From positions 1 through 64,000 of the IMG/VR virus record IMGVR_UViG_3300044730_001016: a stretch of 64,000 nucleotides of DNA. The stretch is one strand, 5' to 3'. The position numbers and the translations under genes are program-made. This document shows, one piece after another, positions 18,601-26,628 of the stretch (the stretch's first letter is position 1; each line of letters begins with the position of its first letter). Below the pieces are notes generated by a model. The model searched no databases. It was not told the origin of the DNA and worked only from the letters and a program-made list of their open reading frames with translations. The DNA comes from a virus.

Positions 18601-19120
18601 ACCTAGTCAAAGCCGGTATCGTTTCCACCGCACGCTCCGTTACCCTGCGATAACGCTCCTCGCCAAAAAGACGCTCAAAGAAATTCCTATCGTCCTCCTC
18701 AACAATCGTGTAAGGGTCTAACTCCTGCCCAATAATCGTAGGCTCACCCTCTGAGCCAACCTCCCCAACCAACGCAGCAGCCTCAGCAACCGGCGCACCC
18801 TTTGGCTCAACACCGGGAGGCGTTCCCCCAGCAGGTGGCCCTACCTCAAATTCGCTCGATACGGATTCGGTAGGGGAAAAACTTTCTTCGGATTGCGCCC
18901 CAGCAAGTGGGGCCTCCACCTTTCCCAGGCTTCCAAACGCATTAGAATTAAACTCCTCAAATGTGGCCTCAGGCATACTCGGCTGGACGTAGTTCTCAAA
19001 TAAACCCACCTTGTACTCCTCGTTATCCCTAATCTTATCTACCCAACCCTCAAAGGTTATGTCTTCACGCACAGGAGCTATGTTCTCCTCAAATATGCCT
19101 TTTAGTATCTCTTTACTCAT
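9680..19120 (-). CDS. giant 3146-aa polyvalent virion (ejection) protein with ART and C5-MTase domains
   Basis: The largest gene here, overlapping the 542-aa gene at TAATG. N-terminal about 1100 residues are helical with coiled coil and hydrophobic stretches (about 690-720 and 760-860). About 1150-1310 is an arginine ADP-ribosyltransferase-like domain: LYRG near 1228, FSAFSTT near 1247, GEIEVLVP near 1288 (R-S-E order). About 1505-1810 is a full cytosine-C5 methyltransferase: FFSGAG near 1511, SPVCKNFS near 1577, ENV near 1618, C-terminal GNGV. QPSAEA repeats form a linker near 1825. About 2450-2690 is a hydrophobic, helix-rich segment resembling the LPD38-type domains of polyvalent proteins. 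Position after two cargo-like genes suggests an internal virion protein ejected with the DNA, like T7 gp16, delivering effectors early. Catalytic activity and ejection are inference. Confidence 0.85.
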   Translation of the reverse strand: MSKEILKGIFEENIAPVREDITFEGWVDKIRDNEEYKVGLFENYVQPSMPEATFEEFNSNAFGSLGKVEAPLAGAQSEESFSPTESVSSEFEVGPPAGGTPPGVEPKGAPVAEAAALVGEVGSEGEPTIIGQELDPYTIVEEDDRNFFERLFGEERYRRVTERAVETIPALTRLFGKAAAKDVQEEINDLGRAMEADPEFVIKASQNGLFTTNNLATYLSQEAAGDKKGAEEINMFLEKGATGKTTQFERFKTLYAPIEKERNEAIQKELLSNRDYVALRGKIDAEFNSQRVGVDEKYDFKALMGEEFKVGEKELLGKYESATLALPMQLETKASELKFDYQTKVNNGQMGVNEANEGLKRDLDAYGAELQKQSDEALGEYNSGVSALAERVQKGVKDKPEFKAYMDELNDLRNGVVESFSGDYQKIQQAVFNNIAPKYNSKIESAITNSMKGETPLLNKSGVKGNIDKILGNRGWDYLPFDQKKAALDTMFGTALSKLKRSGVQINDGVVAGLRAEFDDAFMDRAYFTKKGTPSLFMVKTRAIEEAERLDEMLKEREAKTGTKTYTSGIYGSEFGVGGMGYDDTDVQELRLAREKLQEIIEMPETMSDNEWSNFWNGLTSGKVVDYLPFVSGLKNLSGTLALYRAVGKDTESARYLKNAEALNSTYKNMYEVNNMASDWYRAGRGTAESLPFMMEFAATAGIGSGVRIATEKVAVKLLGKQAETMVGKSFKVLAGTLVSSLAQTTLNPQRYVDETLKRMTPQMTIAFSPEGDDLVAMLDSSDAEGGFEAALKGFGVTASEYFSEGLGFAGARAMKALGSKMLQNEFLKKAYVGWYMSKFNLDTPTAFKKIAEMGGWNGFLMEFGEELVNIPLTNLITGDAKVMEGIIKDGEFDTENLADIARTLLPISLAGGSVSLGGLAINKIAPEGVTVTYRDINNLPTTETINKGVWDAVTEVMKSPSKVRDFIANELPKLKVDGKGRELVTSMLERSAIEFDRGVVGVGTRQVAEATSPLEVTFEPIPETGGAPKVEIIAKRRQKLNKDRTKLVPTGGFDYFAKVGDREVKLSDAEYKAYKDSGVLPESVSAVEATPKVEGEAVTPEAVSPEVPALRDVESTAEALEGVNNKNPQEIIDASKKIDKVEYIEEGEAREIIESYTHYKSGNSKSPATRWAGWFQSINAANKKFIVEDIQNDPKLRNAMLSLFFDVYKSELNFKGSFDDFLNTEITLYRGVTLADKKGVGQEGFSAFSTTKNRVSAYADEQAIGKGQVKEIKIKPIDTYGAVNYIGGGEIEVLVPTEFKNETIRQDFIRLLELNIGLFSEEQTELLEKYYDKEDYISGLAFIKSIISSKPKQLSEAYHKAKEDGSNPELVSAVEELLGKPTQTPEVAEGQPAEVISPEVAEVLSTEDTTRIALESLEVLPEGIESAEEGARIYHEAIGKEERTEAEDAVVMAVEDAVIGGAVVPEVETPEAVETAETVTPEEVSTEGVTPEVPGVVEAAEGQRQPSRVATFFSGAGTMEASLPNAQSVMAVEFNPAYVEAYNKAFGVEYEAKDVRDINPEEVIASKPDIFHASPVCKNFSAAKNKRTVLKSDMESADAVARVIREAQPPIVTIENVPDYQGTVPFETIVKALEDAGYTFDVGVYNSADFGGVQNRERLLIRAVKSGELPPIQEKTAPGDWYSAIEDLIEGAPDSKFESRSESENWEMTRIKDMVRKGKLDATKPIITMGGSASSGVAAAANAGGPAPTLLSTSRSVPRIILPDGTVKRVTPEMMRRLMGLPESYPIPSNPKIAKEVLGNGVDGAFTRALIDPLLNRAETQPSAEAQPSAEGLTSKEKAEQANKRAEEIAEKIRKNLRGRGGITGITPFSRAKRLAEVDRATLALIKDYIYQKVLAGAYTFKDFVEDMKENSKRIFGVQIEVANSDKSIFHSAQSRFEINDAFAQEILDLKDDFLFSIAAMSGRMNMNFQEFISSNSALVNGFVNRAESIYGLDDQAMMLVQEMYQDALRAAANRAESYTTLEDVKKFHETKEELLGLERDMERARINEEIKRRRNWLSRNFDKFQRAFITPVKNFNRAFGYRAGKFSDYRTSQERDVYSARKYRMGASTKAGNWYNAIHNKIYGGLSWFEKVELDKYLIYRRIVEVSEVRNQRAAEYKKLEAELAAGVTPVRKQEIKEAMAELEKAGMGEVKSGSIMVDGKKEEYTVALAEAFVNDINARNDALAIKIRNRAEMYTEANNELLKMRLDSGEISQEAYDSMQKRDYVRRLFVDLSNTTLDEANYSPVSKEIKAIKEGSEDAILEMDTQALLQINAQITFDSVAKNNFIKKVVGWSEAKQQDYLDKALEKFKDARARTERYLRSSPRPLTQDEIDRFIKEQTLFIPLSNDAKVPSGFTAQKYFVDGVEKRVAVRNDIANIFQTPSGRGINENSFAIKAISALLLTPVIKASAVFVNPAFAIGNFALDVIHASMVTRDLYKSFTFNLGTILAKATGYTAENIYRKAVKYGASLFGRTARDSKFERLVKDYFEHGGGMSGLSNPSSRMYSDKLSSSALRRSFGDAMDGIIAVLDVINSLQSGSELITRVIVYEAALDKNIAAYREKNGVDPVGEDLALMKMSAAASSADLIDFREGAEATKAFDQTLLPFLNAMIQGAKAEIDFASKNPLLAAARLAEFGGMALGAALYNANSGDEDEKEGIVGYNGITDYIKSNFFVMMMPWTKKNERGEIVRPFISIKLPAALKATNILVSGMVADQGAENTIGQMASALEGGYVPEIGSVSPTAQIFMALNYNRDAFRKGAPVYRGRADVLLTERFNAGETKAIYRDLFGAMYDLINEDGENEGVLGFDEAGPAQWQAAFEKAISSNNPYYLGITSTYATISSLYGKDNKKEVDALMDEKFAALNAFGSRVYREPNSSVQQKNMKDRKQVDFLRDQIGSWQKKNDDAIEFAAKTIRDINKLEGNSKNVKIDLFFDREVFNYISDAQMIKGIKDQGIKDIPENLDDLNKVINKEQTRLSLRLLEEFKPNFVFKHPALKSYAQSEDSYVGLNAEMINKIAKEYDSSRNRRSYLIALKFVAGDDFKNIVQQIGAHERDLSVVEGITETTSATKYKRLYLRPDNRSSKPISSESAINNLILLKYLLTNE

Positions 19121-20748
19121 TATGCTATATTATCAAATTCTAACAAACTAAAACCACTCTTAGGTTGCCTTTCGGCGCCCTTCGTTGCTGCGCCGATTAT
19201 CCTACCATCACCAAGCTTTTGCCTGCCAGTATTAATATCTTCAAGCATCTTTCTTGTTTCCTTGTCTGATGGAGTAAGCTTTGAAATAATGGCACTTATA
19301 TTTTGCTTAGTAGCAGGAACATACACAGTACCACCACTATCCCTTGTCCCTACATTTGTTTTATATGAAGTTTGCACCTCTCCGACAACAAAAACCCTTT
19401 TTTCTGTTTTATCAGAAGGAACGTATTTTGATATTTCTGGGGGTATAATGTCCCCCTTTTCCATTCTAAATAAACCAACAGTCAAAATCTTATCACCAGT
19501 ATAAGTTTCCACAGTTTCCAACCTATTAACTTTCATATTGAAAGTATTAGACTCAACATTTTCACCATAACCAGTACGAGAACCCTCCTCGCCAATAGTA
19601 AAGGACTTTTCACCAGCAGGAATTGTAATGCCAACAGGAGGAATATCTAAGTTTAAAGTTTTAATAGCTTCATAATCAAACTTGCTATTATTGACAAGAT
19701 ATTCTTCTGCCTCTTTTTGGCTTTCAAACTTTAATGGATTTCCATTTACATCACTAGCGACAAGATTCTTGTTGCCAAACCCTTCCGCAAATTGTAAAAC
19801 ATAGTGGCCTTCTGGCCTTGCCGATGGACTCCAGTTATAACTAGTATCAGCAGTTAGAGAAGCTTGAGAAACAACTGGAGAAGTTGTCGTTTTACTTCCG
19901 TCGCCAATATTAATATTCATTGCAGGCCGAGAGGTAACCGCTGACCTTTCTGGCGCAACAAATGTCTCGTAAACTTTTTGCTTTCCTTCAGGTGTTGTAA
20001 TGTCAACGTTATACTTTTTCTTCCAATTAAACACAGCACTTTTTCCTCCAACAGGATCCGAAGAGATTAAATCTAAATAAGCATCAGACCTTTCTTTGGT
20101 TATCACCTGAGAAAGCTCTTGCCTAGTTGTCCCGCCAACCCTAAACTTTTCAGCCAACTTAGGAGCAAATTGGTTTATAATATCGCCCTGAAAAGTATTG
20201 TACTCCTTCCTTACATCAAAACTTTTTATATCCGAAAAGTTTATGGATACCCTACCGTTTGGGTCAACATTTATTTGCCAATCATAATCTTGAAGCTCTT
20301 TCTGTACCGCAGGGTCTTTAATCGCTTCACGAATATCCTTGCTATTCAGCGCCCTAAATGTAGCATCCGGACGAAGGTATGTAGAAGTGTAAGTAGGCTT
20401 TTCCCTTTCAAAAAGTTGATTGCTTGCGTTTGCCATCCCAGCTAAATCTATAAGCAAATCTCGCTTTATATCATTAGCCGTGTTTATACCTCTTACAGGG
20501 TCTTCAGCCATTACCTTTCTCATCTTTGTTAGAGCTTCGGAAGCCTTTTCCTTCACAAGAGGTTGCATTGAAAAATGATACTTTGAAGGGTCAACATTTA
20601 TTGACTTTTCAATATCCTCCGCTGCCTTTGCTTTTTCCTTCGCCTTGGCCGTCTCACCAGCTGCCTTTTGTTTAAGCCCTGCCATATATACGTTTTCGTA
20701 CACTGGGGCTTTTCCTGTTAATGCTATACCTGCTACTAGTGGTGTCAT
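19120..20748 (-). CDS. internal virion/cargo protein (ejection protein-like)
   Basis: A 542-residue protein between the 218-aa and 3146-aa genes. The N-terminus is Ala/Lys-rich and helical (KQKAAGETAKAKEKAKAAEDIEK), then a mixed alpha/beta body. No membrane segment or catalytic motif seen. By place and size it corresponds to the second of three cargo/ejection proteins found after the tail-tube genes in T7-like and crAss-like phages (T7 gp15 position). The assignment is by synteny, not sequence. Confidence 0.65.
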   Translation of the reverse strand: MTPLVAGIALTGKAPVYENVYMAGLKQKAAGETAKAKEKAKAAEDIEKSINVDPSKYHFSMQPLVKEKASEALTKMRKVMAEDPVRGINTANDIKRDLLIDLAGMANASNQLFEREKPTYTSTYLRPDATFRALNSKDIREAIKDPAVQKELQDYDWQINVDPNGRVSINFSDIKSFDVRKEYNTFQGDIINQFAPKLAEKFRVGGTTRQELSQVITKERSDAYLDLISSDPVGGKSAVFNWKKKYNVDITTPEGKQKVYETFVAPERSAVTSRPAMNINIGDGSKTTTSPVVSQASLTADTSYNWSPSARPEGHYVLQFAEGFGNKNLVASDVNGNPLKFESQKEAEEYLVNNSKFDYEAIKTLNLDIPPVGITIPAGEKSFTIGEEGSRTGYGENVESNTFNMKVNRLETVETYTGDKILTVGLFRMEKGDIIPPEISKYVPSDKTEKRVFVVGEVQTSYKTNVGTRDSGGTVYVPATKQNISAIISKLTPSDKETRKMLEDINTGRQKLGDGRIIGAATKGAERQPKSGFSLLEFDNIA

Positions 20749-20774
20749 TGATTATTGCTTTTCGGCGCGTTTTG

Positions 20775-21431
20775 TTATTCGGCGGGGAATTTCAAAGGGA
20801 AACCTCCACTATAAATTTTCTGAAAGCCAACTCCCCCAAAGTTAGGTGCGCTAGTTTTTCCACCAAGGAAATCAAGTCCACCACCACCACTAGCCCCACT
20901 CATACCCTGCTTGCCATAAAAATTCATCGCTTGGCTAAAGTTCGCCGCACCAGCCATACCTGTCAAACCCGAACTAATAGCCTGCCCTGTTGCCTGTTGC
21001 TCTCTGTCATACTGTGCCATATCCGCCTGCGTTTGCATATCAGCTCTACGCTGCCTTTCCCTTGAAAACTGGTCGGAATACTGAATGTTCTGCCTACGCA
21101 ACGCGGCGTCCTGAGCGGCAAACCGGTTATACGCACCCATCGTCCTAGCAGTGCTTATACCCCCCAACGCCCTCGCCATATTGCCACCAGACATATCAAT
21201 CCCCCTACGATAATCCCCAGCGGTCTGAGAAGCTATATCGCCTTGAAACGCGGCACGCTCCTGAGGCATATACCCCATTCCAGCCATGTATTCGGCGCGA
21301 CCTGCCGCCTGGGCAAATCGTGGGTCCTCGGCAAACCTTGGGCGCCTACCCATCGAAAGCGCAGCAGCCAAACCACCTATGGTCTGGATACCACCTAAAA
21401 CTAATGAACCTATTGCTAATGGTGCTGGCAT
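20775..21431 (-). CDS. small internal virion/cargo protein
   Basis: A 218-residue protein with a hydrophobic Gly/Ala-rich N-terminus (IGSLVLGGIQTIGGLAAALS), a long Gln/Arg/Ala-rich helical middle (RQNIQYSDQFSRERQRRADM) and a Gly-rich C-terminus. It resembles T7 gp14-type or cargo-1 proteins, which insert into the host envelope to make the DNA channel. It follows the muzzle-like gene by 4 nt and precedes the two larger cargo proteins, the usual order. Two TTCGGCG heptamers flank its stop codon. Confidence 0.65.
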   Translation of the reverse strand: MPAPLAIGSLVLGGIQTIGGLAAALSMGRRPRFAEDPRFAQAAGRAEYMAGMGYMPQERAAFQGDIASQTAGDYRRGIDMSGGNMARALGGISTARTMGAYNRFAAQDAALRRQNIQYSDQFSRERQRRADMQTQADMAQYDREQQATGQAISSGLTGMAGAANFSQAMNFYGKQGMSGASGGGGLDFLGGKTSAPNFGGVGFQKIYSGGFPLKFPAE

Positions 21432-21435
21432 AATA

Positions 21436-24400
21436 CTATGTTTGTAAATATCGTGAATTAAATTGTAAGCGCACTCTTATGTTACGCAAAGATTGGAATT
21501 TTTTGGGAGAAAAGAAAACCTTGACCAGTAAGTACCGACCAAACAGCCTGCTAGTATCCCCATCGTTTATGCCATTCGGCGCGGTTAAAATATCGTTTTT
21601 AATAGTGCTTACCCACATACCTTCCCTACTCTCAAAATCACTCAACACCAAAAAACTCTCATGCTCAGGAGTGAAAAACTCAACCCTGTCAGGAGCAACC
21701 TCACTATCAACATACAACGCCGAAAACTTCTTAATCACATCGCTATTGTAATTGATAACCGGAATGACAAAACCATCTTCGGCCAACTCCCCTTCCTCAG
21801 AAGAATACCAAGTGTTGTAATCACCGAAATTCTCTAAGTAATTTGGATACTGACTCCACTCACCATAACGCTGTGTCAATAAATTATTCCTCCAACGATG
21901 ATATATCAACGGCTTCGGAGATAAGAAACTCGTAAAGCCATCTTTCATCTCATTATACACCAATGTAAATACATTGTAATAACGTGAATCTTTTTCGGAA
22001 ATAGCCTCCCACGTTACAGTGTTTCCCCCAGGAATGTTCGCAGGAGAACTAATATGGTCAACCCTAGACAAATACAACTGCACAGGAACAAACCCATTAC
22101 CGCCATAAATAACCACATCACCCTTATCGTAAGTATTACCTACACCCCACTCAGGGCTATTCTTGTAACCCCTAAAGGTATAACGCAACTCTTGGAAACG
22201 CTCGTTCCAACCACCACATATCCCCCTGCCTGCTGCCGGAGTGTTGTGGCTGTAAACAAATTTGCTGTTCTCATTGAACCACTGGTTTAACCCCTTCGCC
22301 ATACTTAATGGCTCTGCACCCCTTCCGCCATACTTTAAGAATAAACCATTCTCAGCATTGAACCAATACAACACATCTCGGCCAGAAGCACTACGCCCCT
22401 TAACGCAAGACCACTTGTGAAGCGAACCATAAGAGGTAATGGTAGCACCCTTGCGAGCAAGAACACCAGCATTACCCAATATCACCAACTCATCGGTGTC
22501 AGAGCTTATCGTGCCGGTAGTGTTGAAATACTCCCTGCTGAAATTCCTGTGCTGCATTACAAAAAACTCATCATCAATAGTTTCTATGTGTACCACCGGA
22601 CCGTAATTCCTTGAATAATCATTGAACTGGCCGGGAGGGAAAAACCTGTATGAATCAAAGAAACTACCATCAGGCTTTAAGTCGCTCCATATTACGCGAG
22701 AGGGGAACTCCTCAACGAAAGTTCTTGTTTCATTGTATGCGTTTGAATTACCTACCGCGTGGAAATTATAGCTAGTATCATACTCCGTAGAATCTAAAGT
22801 CAAGTTTGTTAGCCATGTCTTATAGTCATTGGTTGGCGTGGCAGGGAAAGAAGCTGGAGCAATTTGGCCTATATCAGTACGCATTTCTGGGCTTACCGTA
22901 CTTTGAGCAACAAACGACATAGCATAAGTTTCATCGGTATAATCAATACCAAGCGTTTCTGTCAAGTGATTCCAGAATTTCAACTGAGTTCTGCCAATAA
23001 ACGTGTCCCCACCAAAAACCTTTAGGTTAAATAAGGAAGGAACATTGTCATTGACAATCTGGCTTATGCCAGTAGAAATGTACTGCGAACTCTCCCTATC
23101 CCCAAACTTTGAAGCGTCTGGCGTAGTGTATATCCTTGGTCGATAATAACTCACCCAATAAACGCCCTCGTTAGTGTTGGTGTAATTTGCATCTGGATAA
23201 AGCGGATCGTTTGGCCCGCGAGACCAACTTCCGGGTAAAAGTAAATCTGCCAACGAAACAGCGATGCTAGACTCAAATGCGTATGTTCTTTCTGCAACAT
23301 CTTGAGGCAGAACTCCATTGTCAGAAGATTTAGCACTTGAAACATAGTGGCAATTTATACCGCTTGTCAACATAATCTCTAATGAATCCCTAGGCAACAA
23401 TTTTGCATCTTGTATGTTGTGAAAATATGGGTTTGGAGTACCATTAACACCCAAATTCAACAACCTGAAATCTCTTATGAAATTAAAAAGATTTATTGTT
23501 GTTCCCGGAAATGGAGCGCCAGCTTCTGCCAATGGCCTTCCAAAGTTTATTATTTGGTCTCCAGGCTGAAACTCAATAGTATCCTTACCAAAAACAACAT
23601 CGTTAGAAACAATAAAAATAGAATCCCTTGGCTTATAGTTTTGCTGATATGCATACTGGTCGGAACTATCCATTCCATTTGTTGCATACATATACCTAAA
23701 TCCGTAAAAAGCACTTGTAGGTTGATATGCTACGTTAAAAGGAAGTGTTCCAACATTACCAGTTCCCAAAAGTCCAAAAGAACCTTGCCCTGAAAAAAAC
23801 GGAAAAGGATACCTTACTCCATAATTTGGAGTTGTCGTTTGATTTACATTTGGGTATCCGTTCCTTACATTTCCAATTATTTTCGAGTTAGAATTAAAAT
23901 GACCAGACATACCAATTATCCCCATGCCATTAACCAAAACCTCCTTGGTATTATCCCCAAGCTCCACCCTCATAAACTCAACCTTGCCGACAATATCCCT
24001 CAACCTTCTGCCATCAATTAAATAGTCGAAATCTATGTTGCTAAAATCTACCCCAGGAACAAAGAAGTTGTCGTCTAATGCTTGTACGTTTAACTCATAG
24101 TTGGGGGGAGGTGTGCCTACTCTTCTATTCGGCGTGGTTACATTCGTGGGAGTAATATCAAACTTTATATCATCAATCCAAAAGGTTTCGGTAACACCAC
24201 CCTCCTTCAAATACAACCTAATGCCAAACCTGTACGTTTCAAACCACTTGTAGCCAACAGTCCTAAACGTGTTCTGAGGGTTCTGATAACCTCCATACAC
24301 CTTTCCCGAAGCTACAAATCCATTACCGGTAATCTCTTCCTTGATAATTGTGTGGTTAATCCTTTCGGCCCAAGCCCTAAAATCCTTGCGCTCTTCGTAA

Positions 24401-25956
24401 GTAATGTCATGCATCACCAACCGATTGTCAACAATACGCTGGCCGCCAATGTTCTTAATCAATGAGTTTAACCGCAACACCTCCTCAGTGGAAAGTGGCG
24501 TGGCAACCTCAAAACCAGTATGCTCAATCTCAAATGTCTCCTCAGTAAACTCCTCCCTGCGAACAGTGGAAAAAGTTACTGAATCCCCAAACCACTCGGC
24601 AACACACAACTCCAGAAATCCAAACAAAGCCGGCTGGGCATTCTCAACCCTCAACGTAACCTTCTTGGAAGTAATCGTGCCGGAAACATTGCCAGCAATC
24701 TTGTTTGGATCGCCAGTGGCAAACGCCTTATATATATTCACGTTGCCAGTAAACGCATGATAATCAGTGCCCGACAACGCATCTTCGGAAGTTAGAAACC
24801 TAATGAAATACTGCTTATTCCCAGCCTTCAAATTACCGCCCTCGCTCACACTTACCAAATCTAACTTTGCAGTTTGTATGTTCAAGATTGTCCTTGTCTC
24901 CAAGTCAATAGTGCCATACTCATATCGATTCTCAGGGATAACATAAGTCAAAGCCCCATCAGTTACATACGCCCCAGAATAATAAAATACCCTAGGTGGG
25001 TTGTACTTGTACTGATTAAAATAAAGCGACTTACCTAATGGGTTAATCTCCCCATCGCAGTCTATCTGGTGCAGCGTGTTAAAGCCGAACTCTTTACTCC
25101 TCAACAATCTTGTGTAAGTTCCCGTTTCGGCCTGCTCATTAAATTGGGCAACCCCAATCTCCCCTACACCAGTGTAATTCTTTGTCAATATACCCCCAGT
25201 GCCAGTAACACCAGCAGGGTAATGGTAAGTGAATGAAGTGGGAGTAAGCACAACCTGAACCAACAAAATACCATCGTTGGTCCCATTGCCGGCAAGCCGA
25301 ACCTCATTGCCAGAAACTAAGCCATGTGGCAACAAAGTAGTTACCACTCCGAGAGAACTTACGCTCACAATACCCAACTCCTCAGGCAACTCTTCCTGAG
25401 GGGTTGAAAATAAAAACAAATCGCCATTCAAATCAAAACTCCCAATGTCTTTCAAAAAGCCAGTGAAGTTGTTGGCAATGCTCTCCTGGGTAACAATAAC
25501 CCTCACACCACTTACCCTAAACTGATAGTCATACGTTGCCACAGAGGTTATCTCCACGTTCAAATGGTCAGAGCCTATCGTGATAGTAGAAGAAAGGCCA
25601 GCGCTCGTTAAAAAGCCTTGAATAGCACTCCTATACGCCGCATAAGATGCGTTGGAAGGAACGCTGAACAAACTACTTATCTGCTGGGAATTGTTGGCGG
25701 AAAACACTTGAAAAGTGAACGTATCGCCCAAATCAAAGAAAAGCCGAAACCGCTTGTTCTGTACCTCTACACTCCCCTTGTCAAATAATAACTTATTGCC
25801 TATGAAAGGTTGCTTGGGAATACTCTCGTTACCCTCCTTGCTAATAAATTGTACGTTTTCGGCGCCTACATAATTCCCGGAACGCACCTCCCCAAACTCG
25901 CTATCTAAATCTAACGTGCCCTTAATGTTATTCTGCACAGGTAATATATTCGCCAT
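21436..25956 (-). CDS. tail muzzle/hub (stabilization) protein
   Basis: A 1506-residue mostly beta protein. The N-terminal signature (LPVQNNIKGTLDLDSEFGEVRSGNYVGAENVQF) and the closing region (WSCVKGRSASGRDVLYWFNAENGLFLKYGG) resemble the large tail-stabilization/muzzle proteins of crAss-like phages, the functional equivalent of T7 gp12 nozzle. A HGLxxGNxVxLxG module (E1_FCCH-like) lies near residue 210. It would close the short tail and hold DNA until infection. It sits 3 nt after the ring-protein genes. The exact family should be confirmed by structure comparison. Confidence 0.72.
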   Translation of the reverse strand: MANILPVQNNIKGTLDLDSEFGEVRSGNYVGAENVQFISKEGNESIPKQPFIGNKLLFDKGSVEVQNKRFRLFFDLGDTFTFQVFSANNSQQISSLFSVPSNASYAAYRSAIQGFLTSAGLSSTITIGSDHLNVEITSVATYDYQFRVSGVRVIVTQESIANNFTGFLKDIGSFDLNGDLFLFSTPQEELPEELGIVSVSSLGVVTTLLPHGLVSGNEVRLAGNGTNDGILLVQVVLTPTSFTYHYPAGVTGTGGILTKNYTGVGEIGVAQFNEQAETGTYTRLLRSKEFGFNTLHQIDCDGEINPLGKSLYFNQYKYNPPRVFYYSGAYVTDGALTYVIPENRYEYGTIDLETRTILNIQTAKLDLVSVSEGGNLKAGNKQYFIRFLTSEDALSGTDYHAFTGNVNIYKAFATGDPNKIAGNVSGTITSKKVTLRVENAQPALFGFLELCVAEWFGDSVTFSTVRREEFTEETFEIEHTGFEVATPLSTEEVLRLNSLIKNIGGQRIVDNRLVMHDITYEERKDFRAWAERINHTIIKEEITGNGFVASGKVYGGYQNPQNTFRTVGYKWFETYRFGIRLYLKEGGVTETFWIDDIKFDITPTNVTTPNRRVGTPPPNYELNVQALDDNFFVPGVDFSNIDFDYLIDGRRLRDIVGKVEFMRVELGDNTKEVLVNGMGIIGMSGHFNSNSKIIGNVRNGYPNVNQTTTPNYGVRYPFPFFSGQGSFGLLGTGNVGTLPFNVAYQPTSAFYGFRYMYATNGMDSSDQYAYQQNYKPRDSIFIVSNDVVFGKDTIEFQPGDQIINFGRPLAEAGAPFPGTTINLFNFIRDFRLLNLGVNGTPNPYFHNIQDAKLLPRDSLEIMLTSGINCHYVSSAKSSDNGVLPQDVAERTYAFESSIAVSLADLLLPGSWSRGPNDPLYPDANYTNTNEGVYWVSYYRPRIYTTPDASKFGDRESSQYISTGISQIVNDNVPSLFNLKVFGGDTFIGRTQLKFWNHLTETLGIDYTDETYAMSFVAQSTVSPEMRTDIGQIAPASFPATPTNDYKTWLTNLTLDSTEYDTSYNFHAVGNSNAYNETRTFVEEFPSRVIWSDLKPDGSFFDSYRFFPPGQFNDYSRNYGPVVHIETIDDEFFVMQHRNFSREYFNTTGTISSDTDELVILGNAGVLARKGATITSYGSLHKWSCVKGRSASGRDVLYWFNAENGLFLKYGGRGAEPLSMAKGLNQWFNENSKFVYSHNTPAAGRGICGGWNERFQELRYTFRGYKNSPEWGVGNTYDKGDVVIYGGNGFVPVQLYLSRVDHISSPANIPGGNTVTWEAISEKDSRYYNVFTLVYNEMKDGFTSFLSPKPLIYHRWRNNLLTQRYGEWSQYPNYLENFGDYNTWYSSEEGELAEDGFVIPVINYNSDVIKKFSALYVDSEVAPDRVEFFTPEHESFLVLSDFESREGMWVSTIKNDILTAPNGINDGDTSRLFGRYLLVKVFFSPKKFQSLRNIRVRLQFNSRYLQT

Positions 25957-25959
25957 ATC

Positions 25960-26628
25960 TTAACTATTTCCAAAAGGCTTGTAAACAACATACGCATTCC
26001 ACAAATCCTGTATCTTACCCCTATTCTGACGATAACTATTCACCACAGCATCAGCCCTCAAAAATCTCTTCTGATTCTCCCACTCCTTCTTGAAATCTCC
26101 AATCATTCCCCTATCATACAGCGTGGGGAACCTCCGAGCAAACTTGTAACAAATATACGCCGAAACACCACGCTCCTCCATCTCGTGCATTAAACTCACA
26201 CCATACTTATCCACTAACCTACCCTCCCAGAAAAGTCTTACCTTCTCCGTTGGTAAATCAATAGAACAATCAAACACAATCTGCCCACCATCATTCGCCT
26301 GGATACTATACCCAAAGTCAAAAAAACCGCCAACAGGACCCCTTAATATCTTGGTCTCATCAACATAGCCAGAACTTGTAGGGCAACCATCATCATCTAC
26401 AAAAATAAACGCAACAAGCGAAACAAGGCCAGCAGGTAACGCTACCTTGTTGTCCACAATGTCATACACAGCACTATGCTCACTTATCTGGTCAACACTG
26501 CCTATGTGCATTAACGCATCGTTGGCTAGTATCAATAGGTAAGGGTCATACTCCTGAGTATGCTCCAAGTTTAATTCCATCTTCGCCCTTGATATGGCGT
26601 TGGATATGGGTATCGTTGTGTATCTCAT
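25960..26628 (-). CDS. ring/adaptor protein of the short tail
   Basis: A 222-residue protein with an alpha-helical N-terminus (ISRAKMELNLEHTQEYDPYLLILANDALMHIG), a central beta sandwich (about 50-140) and a helical C-terminus with a long WENQKRFLRADAV helix. This helix-beta-helix layout matches the head-tail adaptor or tail-tube ring proteins of podoviruses (T7 gp11 or crAss ring type). Overlaps the upstream gene by 4 nt. Confidence 0.65.
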   Translation of the reverse strand: MRYTTIPISNAISRAKMELNLEHTQEYDPYLLILANDALMHIGSVDQISEHSAVYDIVDNKVALPAGLVSLVAFIFVDDDGCPTSSGYVDETKILRGPVGGFFDFGYSIQANDGGQIVFDCSIDLPTEKVRLFWEGRLVDKYGVSLMHEMEERGVSAYICYKFARRFPTLYDRGMIGDFKKEWENQKRFLRADAVVNSYRQNRGKIQDLWNAYVVYKPFGNS

